A stretch of DNA of 64,000 bases from Thamnaconus septentrionalis (lineage: Eukaryota > Chordata > Actinopteri > Tetraodontiformes > Monacanthidae). Below are positions 11,536-21,997 of this stretch, in pieces. The stretch lies in NCBI GenBank assembly GCA_009823395.1, contig CM020515.1, positions 20,529,489 through 20,593,488 of the forward strand, written 5' to 3'. Position numbers and translations under genes: made by a program. How positions within the stretch are numbered: position 1 is the stretch's first letter; each line of letters opens with the position of its first letter. The notes beneath the pieces are model-generated. The model made no database searches. It was not told the origin of the DNA and worked only from the letters and a program-made list of their open reading frames with translations.

Positions 11536-14071
11536 TCAGTGGAGGGAGCTGTCGTCACACAGCAGCAGGTACTGTCTGACAGAGCCGGGAATGTCCAGCG
11601 CACCGAGCGCCGAGTGGCTGCGGGCGCCCAGGTGCCTGCGCAAGGCGTGGCGACAGAGATGCTGCAGCAAGCGAGGCAGGCCGCTCCGCTGACGCAGCGA
11701 GTCCCAGAAGAGGGGGTGCTCCTGTGGGAGGGGCAGAGGACGAGATGAGAAGAGGAGAAGCGGAGCGTGAAGCCGGGGAGGCCGATCGCACTCACCTGGT
11801 AAACCTCGGGGGACAGAGAGTCCACCCAGTCGCAGGGCGGCACCGAGGCGTAGGAGTTGAGCATGGCCACCAGGGTGGAGACCGAGGGGAGGCACCGCTG
11901 CAGCATCTGAGGACGAGACGGACAAATGTCAAAGCCGTCGCATCCAGTTTTCCGGACGGATGCACGCAGCTCCCGCCCAAGTCACACCAGCATCACTCGG
12001 AGGTCTGAGGACTTTACAAGAAGTGACAGCGAGCGAGAGATTAGCGTGGGCGCCGCTGTAATGGAACGGTGGGGATTTTTCACATTAAAGGGAAGAGCAA
12101 AGACCGACGACACTGGAGACCTTCATCAGTCCAAAGACCGTTAACTCTTCCATCACTAGTCAAGCTACTTCAACCCTGCAGTGGCACATTGTCTCCAGTC
12201 AAGTGTAGCCTGGCTCCACTGGCTGTCAAAGAGAAATGGGAATATGACAGAAAGTTCACCCAGTTTTTCTTTTCCCAATCATTTTCAAGGGCATTCCTGT
12301 GGATTTGGTGGGAAAACTCAACCTGATTGTCAGAAAACCATTTTTTTTTTTTCATTCTTTCTGGGTGCAAATTTATCCGACCTCGGCTGAAACAGGCTTG
12401 GCTCCGTGGTTCAGCAGCAGTCGTGCCGTCGCTCCCAGCTGCTGATCCTGGTAATCTTCAACCACCTTACAGAGTGAACAGAGAGGACAGTGCACTTGAT
12501 GCGTATCTGACTCCAAGCGTGCAGCCCCGGCCTCTCCTTCAGTCAGCTGACCTGCAGCAGGCAGTCCATGGGTGTGTAGCCCGCGCAGTTGGCCACGTCC
12601 GCCTCGGCGCCGTGCTGCAGCAGCAGCTCCGCAATGCGGGGGCTGCAGTTGGAACAGGCGTTGTGCAGCGGCGTGTGCCGCTTCTTGCCCGCGGTCCTGG
12701 GTTCGGCCCCGGCCTCCAGCAGCTGCTGGACCACGCGCAGGTAGCGGCCGGCCTCCGAGGGCCTCTCGGCGCCGGAGCACGCCGCATTGAGCGGGGTCTC
12801 GCCCTCGCAGCTCGTGGCCTTCACGTCCGCCCCGTGCCTCAGGAAGAGCTCGACCAGCTCCTCCAGGCCGCGGCGGGCGGCTACGTGCAGCGGCGTCAGC
12901 CTGGAGCCCCTCATCCTGGCGTTGACGTCGGCGCCTCGCTCCAGGAGCAGCTCGGCGCACCTGCAGTCAGAGGGGTGCACGGCGATGGACTCAAACAAGG
13001 GGGTTGTTTCAGACTCACTTCCTCATTGTCCGTCTCTACGCTGGTTCCAGCGAAGCAGGCGCACGGCAATTGTTATCCGAAAAAACTACAGATGTCCAAG
13101 ATGAGGCAGATTTAGCCCTCTGTTTGTAGCCTCCATCTAAATTGACAGTTTGACCTCTGACATGTTTGGAAGAGGACAAAAACACACATCTGGGGGGTGC
13201 GATTACTAAACTGGGAGATATAATCACTTGGGTATTTGCGGCGCTTGTGACATCACAAAGGGCCGAAACTTTGCAGTCAGTGACCCAGGCTGATTATTGG
13301 TGCGTACGAAGCTTCTTTGATCACTCACTCAACTGACTGGGCGAAGGTGCACAGGTGAAGAGGGGAGCTGCTGTCCGCAGACAGCAGCTCCGGCTCGGCT
13401 CCGTGCGAGAGCAGCAGTCGCACGCAGACGGCGTGGCCGCCCGTGCAGGCGTCGTGAAGGGCGGCGTTTCCCCCTGGGTCGGCGTTCACCTCGGCGCCGC
13501 GAAACAGCAGCTCCTCCACGCAGCCCGAGTGGCCTCTGCTCGCTGCCAGGCGCAGGGCCGACGTCTGCTTCACCTTGGAGCTCAGCGTCCACATGCCTGG
13601 CGGAGGGACAGGAAGGAACTGGCGGGTCAAGCAGTCAGACCGCAGGACAGGGCCGGGCAAACTTTCTGACTGGTGGGTGCACAGTGGGTTATGAAATTTG
13701 ACAGAGGGGCCGGAGCAGCAGCAGATGGATGGAGTGTTTTGGTGACCCACCTCTTAGGAGTTAAAAATACATATCATAGGATATGTAGAAAACATGTTGC
13801 TTCAATGTCAATTATTTTTTTTATTAGATTGTGTGCTACATACAAAAATACAAACAAGAAGAAAAAACACAAGAGAAAGAAAACAGACAAACAAAGACAA
13901 CAAGCAGTTGAAAGAAAAGTGGCCCACCATGCTGGAAAAGGAGCAGGAAGAAGCAATAGCTTATCTACCTACGCCTTCGCACTCATCCATCAGTTACATT
14001 TATACTAGCAAACATAATGACAAAGTGCCAACATGGTGAAAAAACTAAATAAATAAAAATAAACCAATAAG

Positions 14072-14104
<33 letters not shown>

Positions 14105-14872
14105 AGTAAATAAATAACCGTAAACAATTGTGACAACCTTAGTGTTTGTCACACCCTTCTTCTTCCCTATACCTTGTAAAGACCATGTGCTTGTACTGCT
14201 GTTTGAACTTGCTCATGCTTGAACATTGTCTTAGCTCCCTCGACAGTCTGTTCCACAGTTTCACTCTGCATACAGACAAACAGAAAGTTTAATTGAAAAC
14301 GAACAAAAGCCTGACAACAAAATATCTGTCTTTGAAGCCCCGTGCTATTTAGCTCTTTATTGAAATGACTCTGAAAACACTGAACAAAATTATGAAATAC
14401 AGCTGTTTTATGCATTGCTTATTATTAATAGAATTTCTTCAAGTTTTGGTGGGCCGAATTAAAAAGCTCAACGGGCCCTGTATGGCCCCTGGGCCATAGT
14501 TTGCGCTTGCCCGCTGTAGGTTATAAACATACCCATCTCTGGCGTCCACACCATCTCCTCCTGCACCGTCTCCATCAGGGCGTTGACCATCCCCGGGTCC
14601 TTCAGCACGGCGTACACCCCCCTCATGTCTCCATACATGAAGGTGTTGTGGACGGCCGTGTCTCGACACCGGACCTGCGCCGGAGGCGCTCGCACCTCCT
14701 GGAGGCGCTGCGTCCTGGGCGGAGGCCGGCGTGCGGGCGGCGCCAGCGGAGCTCTGGTCATGGCTCTCCTGTGAGCCAAGGCTCGCCTGGCGTCCTCCCA
14801 ATCCTGGTGCTCCTGCTCCAGTCTGAGGGAGCGCAGGGAGGTCGAGCTGAACGGAAACGTGTCCTTGGACAT
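11536..14872 (-). CDS. asb16: Ankyrin repeat and SOCS box protein 16
   Basis: ASB proteins are substrate receptors of Elongin B/C-Cullin 5-Rbx2 ubiquitin ligases; the substrate of ASB16 is not known to me. Six coding exons on the minus strand: 14872-14533, 13596-13329, 12960-12552, 12465-12382, 11906-11796 and 11721-11536. They total 1,398 nt, 465 aa plus stop, all GT-AG and in phase. The N-terminus (MSKDTFPF) matches the family, followed by an Arg-rich linker. Ankyrin repeats run from about residue 120 to 345, with several TPLH-type motifs (SALRLAASRG, TPLHVAARRG, ETPLNAAC, TPLHNACS, YTPMD). The last exon holds a SOCS box (about 418-462): a BC-box-like RLLQHLCRHAL segment and a Cul-box-like IPGSVRQYLLL. 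It is head to head with hrob. Frames antisense to exons 2, 3 and 6 are shadows. Confidence 0.96.
13648..14516. mobile_element. hAT-like (Charlie-type) non-autonomous element in asb16 intron 1
   Basis: The left end CAGGGCCGGGCAAACTTT and the inverse of the right end (CAGCGGGCAAGCGCAAACT) are imperfect inverted repeats of the type found in Charlie-like hAT elements. Internal GTGGGCCGAATTAAAAAG and GGGCCATAGTTTGC fit that class. About 870 bp, no transposase frame. It fills nearly all of intron 1 and contains a CAT triplet array (14072-14104). No clear 8-bp target duplication is seen. Confidence 0.6.
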
Positions 14873-15928
14873 GACGCCTTTGATTCAAGCCCGGCTGAAG
14901 TGACACAAAGCGAAAGCTTCTGTAAAGAGTACCGGACCCGCCAAGTGCCTTTGTTCAAAGATAGTCAGCATAAGCAGCCTAATCTTGCTAATAAAACAAG
15001 ATAGTGCTCTGTCAGACATGTCATCGTGACGCTCACCTTTCACCAGGGCAGAGTTCAGTCCCGGGGCTCTCAAGGTGTCCTGAGTCACCAACCGTTAGAA
15101 TTGAAACCCTGTGCTTATCTTTGAATCTATTTTGTTTCCACTACCTGCAAGGTTCTTCAAAGGCAGTCCAAAAAAAAAAAGGCCAGTCGACTTCTGCAGA
15201 GACACTAAAACAAAACTGCAGCAACAGTTATTAATAGATCAGAATGCAAGCTGACACTTGTAATTCCAAACATGGCCACAGAGCGGAGATGTTGATTCGA
15301 GACGTACAGTGTGTCGTTGTGCCAAAGAACAGAGTCATAAAGTAGAAACCTTCCCATCAGGAAAGTCGCCGCTAGGTTTTTTTGTTTTTTTTTAATGTTC
15401 ATTATCTGTTTGTGTGAGTGGAATACACAACAGTTGTTTGACGTCGTGTGTTTTGTATGGTATTCGTCACAATTCAGCTGTATGTTGCCATGAAGCAAGA
15501 TGAATAGTTTTACTCAGATTACTTTTCCAGCTTTAGCAGCTCAGTTGGGTTGATTCGGCAATTTCGAGAGCAGAAATTTAAATTTAATGCGACCTAAATT
15601 TGGCTAAAACAGAAAAGGAAGCTAGCTCGGAAGAAAAAACTAAAGCCAGCGCGGTGATGAGGTGACGTTAACGCTCTCGCTCTTTTCTGCGTTCTTTGGA
15701 AAAAAACAAAACACGGTTACGTCATCACGTCGCGTTTGAACGTGGCGGCAGGGAGGGCAGGCACCCCAGCGGCCACTCAACGCTGCAGTTTCCTCTCCAA
15801 GTTTAACTAAAGTGTTTAAAATGACCAACACTCCGGCCGTTTCGTGTAATGGCAGTGCGTGAACCTGCACGCGCGGCTTTCTCGTTTAGCCCGGTAGCTT
15901 TTATCGCGATTTCCCCCCCACGACCGCG
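14873..15928. promoter_or_regulatory. asb16/hrob head-to-head intergenic promoter region
   Basis: About 1.06 kb separates the start codons of asb16 (-) and hrob (+). The hrob-proximal part (about 15640-15930) is CpG-rich and holds TGACGTTA (15663), a CRE-like TTACGTCA (15717-15724) and TGCACGCGCGG near 15866. No other gene is seen here. Shared regulation of the pair is inference from spacing. Confidence 0.5.
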
Positions 15929-18900
15929 ATGGTGAGTTTCTTTGAATAAATCTTTCGGGGTAACTGAGCTAACTGCCGCGCGCTAGCTAATCTAAACACA
16001 CACCTGGTTGTCGTGTTGTTGTGTTGTTGTGTTGTCTCTCAGCCCAACACTTTGAGTCAGTGCTGGTTCTATTGACGACAGTATTAACCTTGGCTCTGTT
16101 CTTTCTTTTCCTGTCCGCTGCAGACTTGCAAATTAAACTCCCTGTTCAGCATCGGCGAGGACTTTGACGATGAGGTGATTCTCACTAAACACACCTGAGT
16201 CTTGTTTCATTCGACGATGTGCTCATCAACACCACGCTCAGAACTAACCAGACCAGCCGCGTCACGAGTGACACATGAGGGCGGATGTTGTTGAGTAAAC
16301 AAACTGCTGACGTTTTCTCCGAGCCTCAGGAATAAGAACTCCGAAACAGGAAATACACTTTACACTGTCAGCATCATCCAACTCTTCCTTGCTGTCTTTC
16401 TACCCTAGTGAGGACAACATCAAGCAGTGTAAAGTAAATGACACAGTTCACGCAACAATGTTGTCAACTTCAAGGAGAAGGAGAAAGGCTGTAGTTGTGA
16501 ACTGCACGGCCGAAGGTCTCTGATTACTGCACTGCTTTTCCATTGCACACTCAGGGACAGAACTGTGCTTGATTTCAGTTTACACTGGCAGTCACATCCT
16601 GTCAATTGAATGTCTTTTCTTTCATTCTCATGACTGTTGACATTGCAGTTTCTCACTGAAGGCATCGACACTGCGTATGAACACAGGGAATTATGGAGGA
16701 AACAATACAATTGTAAAATAACTCAAACATGTTTTATGTTTGAGTTCTTCAAAATAGCCGCCTGTCATAAAAAGCATATTTAGAGTTATTGAAGGTGTTT
16801 TTCTTTGCTGCATAATGACAAATATCTTGCTCATATAGTTGATGTCTTCAGTGTCTATCTGCAGTGGAGGAAGTCGGAAAGATAAAACAAAATGCACGAG
16901 AAGGTGTTTCTGAACTTTAGACTGGAAGTGTTTGTGCAATTATTGTTATTATTATTTTTCAATTGCACTTCCACGCCCTTAAAAAAAAAAAACCCGACAA
17001 AGTTCTACGATATTCCGCCACCAGGTGTCGTAGTTTTACACTGCACGTCCAACAAACGCGCTTCATGCTCGAGATGTACACACATTTCCAAGTCTAATAA
17101 GCTCTTCCTGTGTGTGTGTGTGTGTGTGTGTGTGTCAGGACCTGCTGGAGACGGACTGGACCGTCCGTCCTGCGTGCGGTGCCGCCCTCGGAGCAGCTGC
17201 CGTGTCACCCGGCGCCCTGCGCGCCCCCTCTGCTTCCCGCCGAGAGGCGGCGAGCGACGGCCTCCAGCGGAGTGAGCAGAAATCAGCGACCCTGTGTGAC
17301 ATCACAGCGTGGCACTCTGGCAGTGCCGCCGCTGCTGCTGGACAGAGTGTTTCCCAGGGTCTGAGGCAGCTTTCATCCTCCTCCGCTCAGCCGGCCCCTC
17401 TCAGGAACTCGCTGTCTGACTTGGCACCGCAACAGAGGGCTAACGACGCCGAGCGGCCCCCGAAGGCCTTCCAGGCCCCGGATGATTTTGACGACTGGGA
17501 CGTGGACCTGGCAGACCTGGAGGAGTGCGACCGCCAGATGGGGTGGCCGCCACAGCCTCCTGCTCCGCCGCCGCCTGTTCCTGTTCCTGTTCCCGCCTCG
17601 TCGGCCAAAGCTCTTCGGCCGCCGTCCCACGGAGGGATTCAGACCCGACCGGGTCAGTGCCAGAGAGAGCCGAGCGCCGCACGCCAGCCTCCAGGCTCGT
17701 CCAGTCGAAACGCACCTGCGGCGCCGGTCTCCTCGCTCCCCCGTCCCGCCTTCGTGGCCGCCGCCTCCCCGCACGGCCCCCAAGTCTTCCAGGCCCGCAG
17801 CCCCGTTCCCAGGCCCGTTCCCAGCCCCGTTCCCAGGCCCGTTCCCAGCCCCGTTCCCAGGCCCGTTCCCAGGCCCGTTCCCAGGCCCGTTCCCAGGCCC
17901 GTTCCCAGGCCCGTCAGCAGGCCGCAGCAGCCGCAGAGGCAGTGGGCCACTCCAGGACCCTCCAATCAGACTCGCTCCGTCTTCCAGACGGCCTCCCCGG
18001 CGCCCTCCACCTTCTCCTCCACCTTCTCCTCCGCCTCCACCATGAGCCCAAACCCCCTCCACACCCCCGTCCTCACCAACCGCCTGGTCCAGCTGGTCTC
18101 CGCCTCCAGCAAGCGTCCCAGCAAGCGGCCTCGGCTGGAGGGTCATCGGTCCCGGACGCGGCGCTTCCCCGGCCCCGCCGGGCTGCTGCCGGAGCAGGTC
18201 GGTCCCCGTCAGCACGTCCCGTGTGGAGCCCGAGACAGAGCTGCTCTCTCGTCTAGTGGCCGTCGAGTGACGTCACCTCCGATTCCATCGATTAACTGTC
18301 AGAAAACAGTTCAGGGTTTCTCTCCATCCTCATTACCTTCAGTCTGATGCTTCCCTCTCCTCAGCCGCTGCAAGACGTGGTGGACAAGGTGGTGGTCTCT
18401 GTGCCTCTGATTCCTGCTCACGGCGCCGTGGCCCGATTATCATCAACCCAGGTGAGGAAAAACACTGACAAAGCAAAGTGCAACTACTGAAGACAACCTG
18501 CTTTGCATTTGTCTTTGAGAGTGAAAGTGGTGAAGCGAGTCAGAGCCGAGGGCCTCCCAACTGTCTTGCAGGCCTCCAGCTCGCAGGCGGAGGAGGACGA
18601 CTTCAGCGGTGGAGCCTGGGCGGCCATGAAGGCGGAGATGGGCCTGGACGAGAGGAACCCCTCGTGCTTCCTGCACTCCTGCAGCGTCGTCATGGTGCTG
18701 CGGAAGGTGAGCGGATGGCGCCAAGCGTTGGCCAAAAAAGGAGAAACGATGACACGGTGCTGCTTTCTAATGACTCACAGCACCAAGACCACTAATGCTC
18801 TGCTGCCCTTCCCCGTGGGGGCGGAGCCTCGTCTAATAAGTGGGCTGGTATTTTGGGGTGGCGTCAGGCAGCGCCTGTTGACTCTCCTGCTGCAGGCTCC

Positions 18901-21900
18901 TCCTCCTTTCCATCAGGAGTGAATCAAAGCGTAGTTCTGCCTCCCACCTCTGCTTCTCCAGCTGACTCCCTGCTCTGGTGCTCATCTCTTCCCTGCTGTT
19001 GACATGCAGACGGCAATAAGTGGCTGTTTAGTGCAGATGGTAGATGGTAAACACTGGCGTTGACAGTTGGCTGTCAAAACAATTTCAGGCTCGTCAATTA
19101 AAATGAACAATCTGGCTTTCTTTATTCTGCCACTTGAGGGCAGAAAGCAGCGACCTAATCCAGTTTAACACTTTCACAGTGGCAAGTTTGCACATTTTCC
19201 TGCTACTGTTGCCAGCAGTGGTTGAAGTGTTTTGCTATTCCTTTGAATATTTGACTGAAACTCCAACTCCCGCAGGCCGCGCTGAAGCAGCTGCCCAAGA
19301 ACAAAGTGCCCAACATGGCCGTGCTGCTGCGGAGCCTCGTCCACACGCACGCCGACGCCAAGGCCGTCTTCAAAGACCCAACAGGTAGGGGCCTCTCAGC
19401 CACGCCCCCAGGTGGCAGCAACCACAGCTTCTAGACCAGGGCTCACCGACATGGGTAGCACCCCCCCTAGGACCACATGAGTCGCCCCCTGCAGGCCTGT
19501 TTGAAAAATGCCACAACTTGTTGAGCTGTGTCTAAAATTACATTTTTTAGACACAGACAGACAGACAGGCAGACAGGCAGGCAGGCAGGCAGACAGGCAG
19601 ACAGAAAGGCAGGCAGGCAGGCAGGCAGGCAGACAGACAGACAGACAGACAGACAGACAGGCAGGCAGGCAGGCAGACAGGCAGGCAGGCAGGCAGGCAG
19701 ACAGACAGACAGACAGAAAGGCAGGCAGGACAGGCAGGCAGGCAGGCAGACAGACAGACAGACAGACAGAAAGGCAGACAGACAGGCAGGCAGGCAGACA
19801 GACGTGTTGAGGCGGAGCTGCTGTCAGTTTGGAGGTTTGACTCATCTGGGCTGAGTGTTCTGCCCGCCGTTCACGCCGGGCATCCAGTCGGTGAAGGTCA
19901 TGAGTCTGCCCCCTCCCCCCGCCTCCCCCTCCTCCTCCTCCTCCTTCTCCTCCACCGCTGCTCCTCACAGCGGCCACAAGCCGTTCACTGATTATTCGCA
20001 CTCGGCCGTGGAATTGGCGCCGGACCGGAGAGCTCGTTAATCCGTCATCAGCTAATCGTGCACCGACTGTGGGAGGGGGTTAAGTGCCTCTGATGAAAGG
20101 AGGGCCGACGAGCCCACCTGCTGGGGAGCAAAACCACAAAGTGGTTGGCGGAGGGGTGAAAAACCCCAAAAATAAATACTTTCCCAGATTATTTGCAATA
20201 GATTTGAAATGTTATTTTAGAGTTTGTGATGTTTTGTTGCTGGTGGAGCTGTGGTTCACTGCGTGTATGCAAAGTCAACGCCCTCTCCTGGGTTTTTCAT
20301 ACGTTTTCCCATTCATCACCATAGGGAGAACTCCTGTCGCTAACGCCCCCTGTCATCTCTCTCCGCCACTGCAGGTGAGATACAGGGAACGTTGCATCGG
20401 CGCCTCCTGGTGGACAGGGAGGAGGAGCTTCAGGTCGGCGCCGTCCTGCTGCTCAAACAGGTGAAACAGGCCGTCGGTCTCTCTCGGCGGCCGCCAGTGC
20501 AAACCTCGACAAAACAGAGCCGTACGATTCTTCACGTTTTGTTTATTTAGATGAGCTTTTTTTTTTTATTTGAAATTTGATTTTGCATGTGTGCAATATA
20601 AAGTTATTTATTATATAGTATTAAACTTTGCTTGATCCAGATTCAGGTTGAAGCAAAACTTTGGGTTGGGTTCTAAATAAAAGAGTTCACTCTTCTACCA
20701 CCAGGAGGAGGATTTCTCTCAAGAAATATCCATGTTGTCCAGCGACTTCGTCCACGTTTTAAATTTTGGCCCCACTGTGTGTTTGAGTTTGTTTCCCCTG
20801 CCCTGTACTAAACATTTGGCTCCGCCTCCTCTGCCAGGTGGGCGTGTTCTCCCCCTCCCACCGGAACCACTACCTGAACGTGACGGCCAACAACCTGCTG
20901 AGGGTTTACTCCCCCGACGGGCTGAGCCTGAGCTCCACGCCGCTGCCGCCGCTGGTCCTGGTGAGGACGATGCCGGCTGTCACATGTCCTGCTGTCACAT
21001 GACCGGCTGTCACATGACCGGCTGTCACATGACCGGCGCCCTGAACTTCAAATTTCCTTTTTCAACTTTTTTTTCCCCCTCGCTTTTTTGTTTGTTTTTG
21101 TTGTTGCGTTCAGGAGCCGATGCTGCCGTCGCCCATCCCCCGGCGCAGCGTCTCCAGGGAACCTGTGTCGCAGATGCAGCTGATGTTTGATGAGGAGGAT
21201 GACGGAGGTCAGGAGATGGAGCCGCCGCCGCCGCCGACCCACGAACCTCCAGAGGGACTGAAGAGCGGCGGAGTGGTGGCGCCACGGCGGCGGAGGAGGA
21301 GGAGGCTGCCGGACCGCCAGCTGCATCCTGGGGTTTAGGTGAGTTGCTTTGTTGTTTGTCTCTTTGGATTTTTTTTCAGCTGCAACGAACACCAGCTGGG
21401 AAGATGAAGCAAGGCCGAGTCTGCGGCGCCCCCTAGGGACAGTTGGACACATTAATCGTTCACCCGTCGAAGCAACGCGGCTGTTTTCCTCCATAAATTT
21501 ATTTCAATTTATTTCTATTTCAATTCTGATTATTTGTCGGGCAGCGGGTGTAGCAGAGCAGCTTCACCGTCCAGTGAGGCAGAAGTATTGAAGTTGGACA
21601 CACCAGAACAGAGAAGCACCATGAAATGTTCATAGTCATGTGACCCTTAGACGTCTATAACTGCCAGAACTACTTCCTGTGGACCAAACAGCTGATGAAG
21701 GTGTTTGGATGAACACCGAAACGTCCGGTGCTTTAAAATAAAATCCATCTGAGAAGAACCTTCTGCCTGATGGAAGGTCCACAGACACCATGAAGTGTTG
21801 TGTGAAGGTTCTTGGCCGTCATTGTTTGCCGTTGATGAACCTTCAAGAAGCACCATAAGAAAGTCAATAATGTGCAGCTGCAGGGTCAGACTGCACAGGT

Positions 21901-21997
21901 GAACACTACTACACAACCTTGCTGTTCTCTGTGTTGTGCAGATGACGACCTGGACGAACTCCTGGGAGAACTGCCTGATGACTCGTACAGCCTGTGA
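15929..21997 (+). CDS. hrob: Homologous recombination OB-fold protein (C17orf53 homologue)
   Basis: HROB recruits and stimulates the MCM8-MCM9 helicase during recombination-linked DNA synthesis in the nucleus. Ten coding exons: 15929-15931 (ATG only), 16124-16174, 17139-18197, 18365-18451, 18572-18706, 19276-19384, 20375-20460, 20838-20960, 21114-21207 and 21942-21997. They total 1,803 nt, 600 aa plus stop. The N-terminal FSIGEDFDDEDLLE matches the family acidic motif. The large exon 3 encodes a disordered Pro/Ser-rich region with a PVPRP repeat (about residues 243-280), then HTPVLTNRLVQLV and RRFPGPAGLLP, both conserved. The OB-fold region (about 415-550) includes GLDERNPSCFL, VVMVLRK, LPKNKVPNMAV, FKDPTGE and NHYLNVTANNLL. 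The C-terminus is the conserved DDLDELLGELPDD. Exon 9 may instead read through to a stop at 21336-21338, losing that tail. Human HROB is slightly longer. Confidence 0.95.
16612..16931. mobile_element. Decayed Tc1/mariner-derived MITE in hrob intron 2
   Basis: Shares with the 11.1-kb copy TTTCATTCTCATGACT, CATTGCAGTTTCTCACTG and, at the right end, GAGAAGGTGTTTCTGAACTT. It is longer (about 320 bp) and includes TTGAGTTCTTCAAAATAGC. It is older or more diverged, and its left terminus is indistinct. Confidence 0.6.
17109..17135 (+). repeat. (TG)13 abutting the hrob exon 3 acceptor
   Basis: Thirteen TG units run directly into CAG (17136-17138), the 3' splice site of exon 3. The usual pyrimidine tract is replaced by the TG run. 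Confidence 0.95.
17806..17925 (+). repeat. Coding 12-bp minisatellite (PVPR/PVPS repeat of hrob)
   Basis: About nine to ten copies of a 12-bp unit, CCCGTTCCCAGG or the variant CCCGTTCCCAGC, in frame inside hrob exon 3. Each encodes Pro-Val-Pro-Arg or Pro-Val-Pro-Ser. The uniform codons point to recent unit duplication. Confidence 0.9.
19438..19550 (+). mobile_element. hAT (Charlie-like) terminal fragment
   Basis: CCAGGGCTCACCGACATGGG, then AGGACCACATGAGTCGCC and CAGGCCTGTTTGAAAAATGC, resembles the left end of a Charlie-type hAT family I recognise from vertebrate genomes. It lies in hrob intron 6, and the following tetranucleotide array interrupts it. Confidence 0.5.
19551..19802 (+). repeat. 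(CAGA)n/(CAGG)n tetranucleotide array
   Basis: About 250 bp of mixed CAGA and CAGG units with occasional AAGG, in hrob intron 6. Open frames on both strands here are repeat artefacts. Confidence 0.95.
20974..21037 (+). repeat. 15-bp tandem repeat containing CACATG
   Basis: Four near-identical copies of GGCTGTCACATGACC in hrob intron 8. The first copy differs at its end. Confidence 0.85.
21650..21725 (+). ncRNA. Hammerhead-ribozyme-like core (Penelope-type relic?)
   Basis: In order: GACGTC (21650-21655), CTGATGA (21692-21698), a perfect 5-bp stem GGTGT/ACACC (21700-21704 with 21713-21717) closing the loop TTGGATGA less its last A, GAAA (21718-21721) and CGTC (21722-21725). GACGT pairs fully with the last A of GAAA plus CGTC as stem III, and C21655 sits at the cleavage position. 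These are the invariant hammerhead parts in the right order. Deviations: one extra A between CTGATGA and stem II, and stem I (21656-21691) pairs poorly (CTG/CAG and CCA/TGG with bulges). Hammerheads occur in Penelope-like retroelements, so this is probably a decayed relic. Activity is doubtful. Confidence 0.45.

Noticed and set aside
12327..13115. 262-codon plus-strand frame across asb16 exons 3 and 4
   Set aside because: It is antisense to ankyrin-coding exons and spans their introns without splice logic.
17373..18215. 280-codon open frame antisense to hrob exon 3
   Set aside because: It is a GC-rich shadow of the real exon; the plus strand encodes conserved HROB motifs with good splice sites.
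19551..19802. Possible CRISPR-like regular repeats
   Set aside because: The units are 4-bp tandem repeats without spacers, in an intron of a vertebrate gene.
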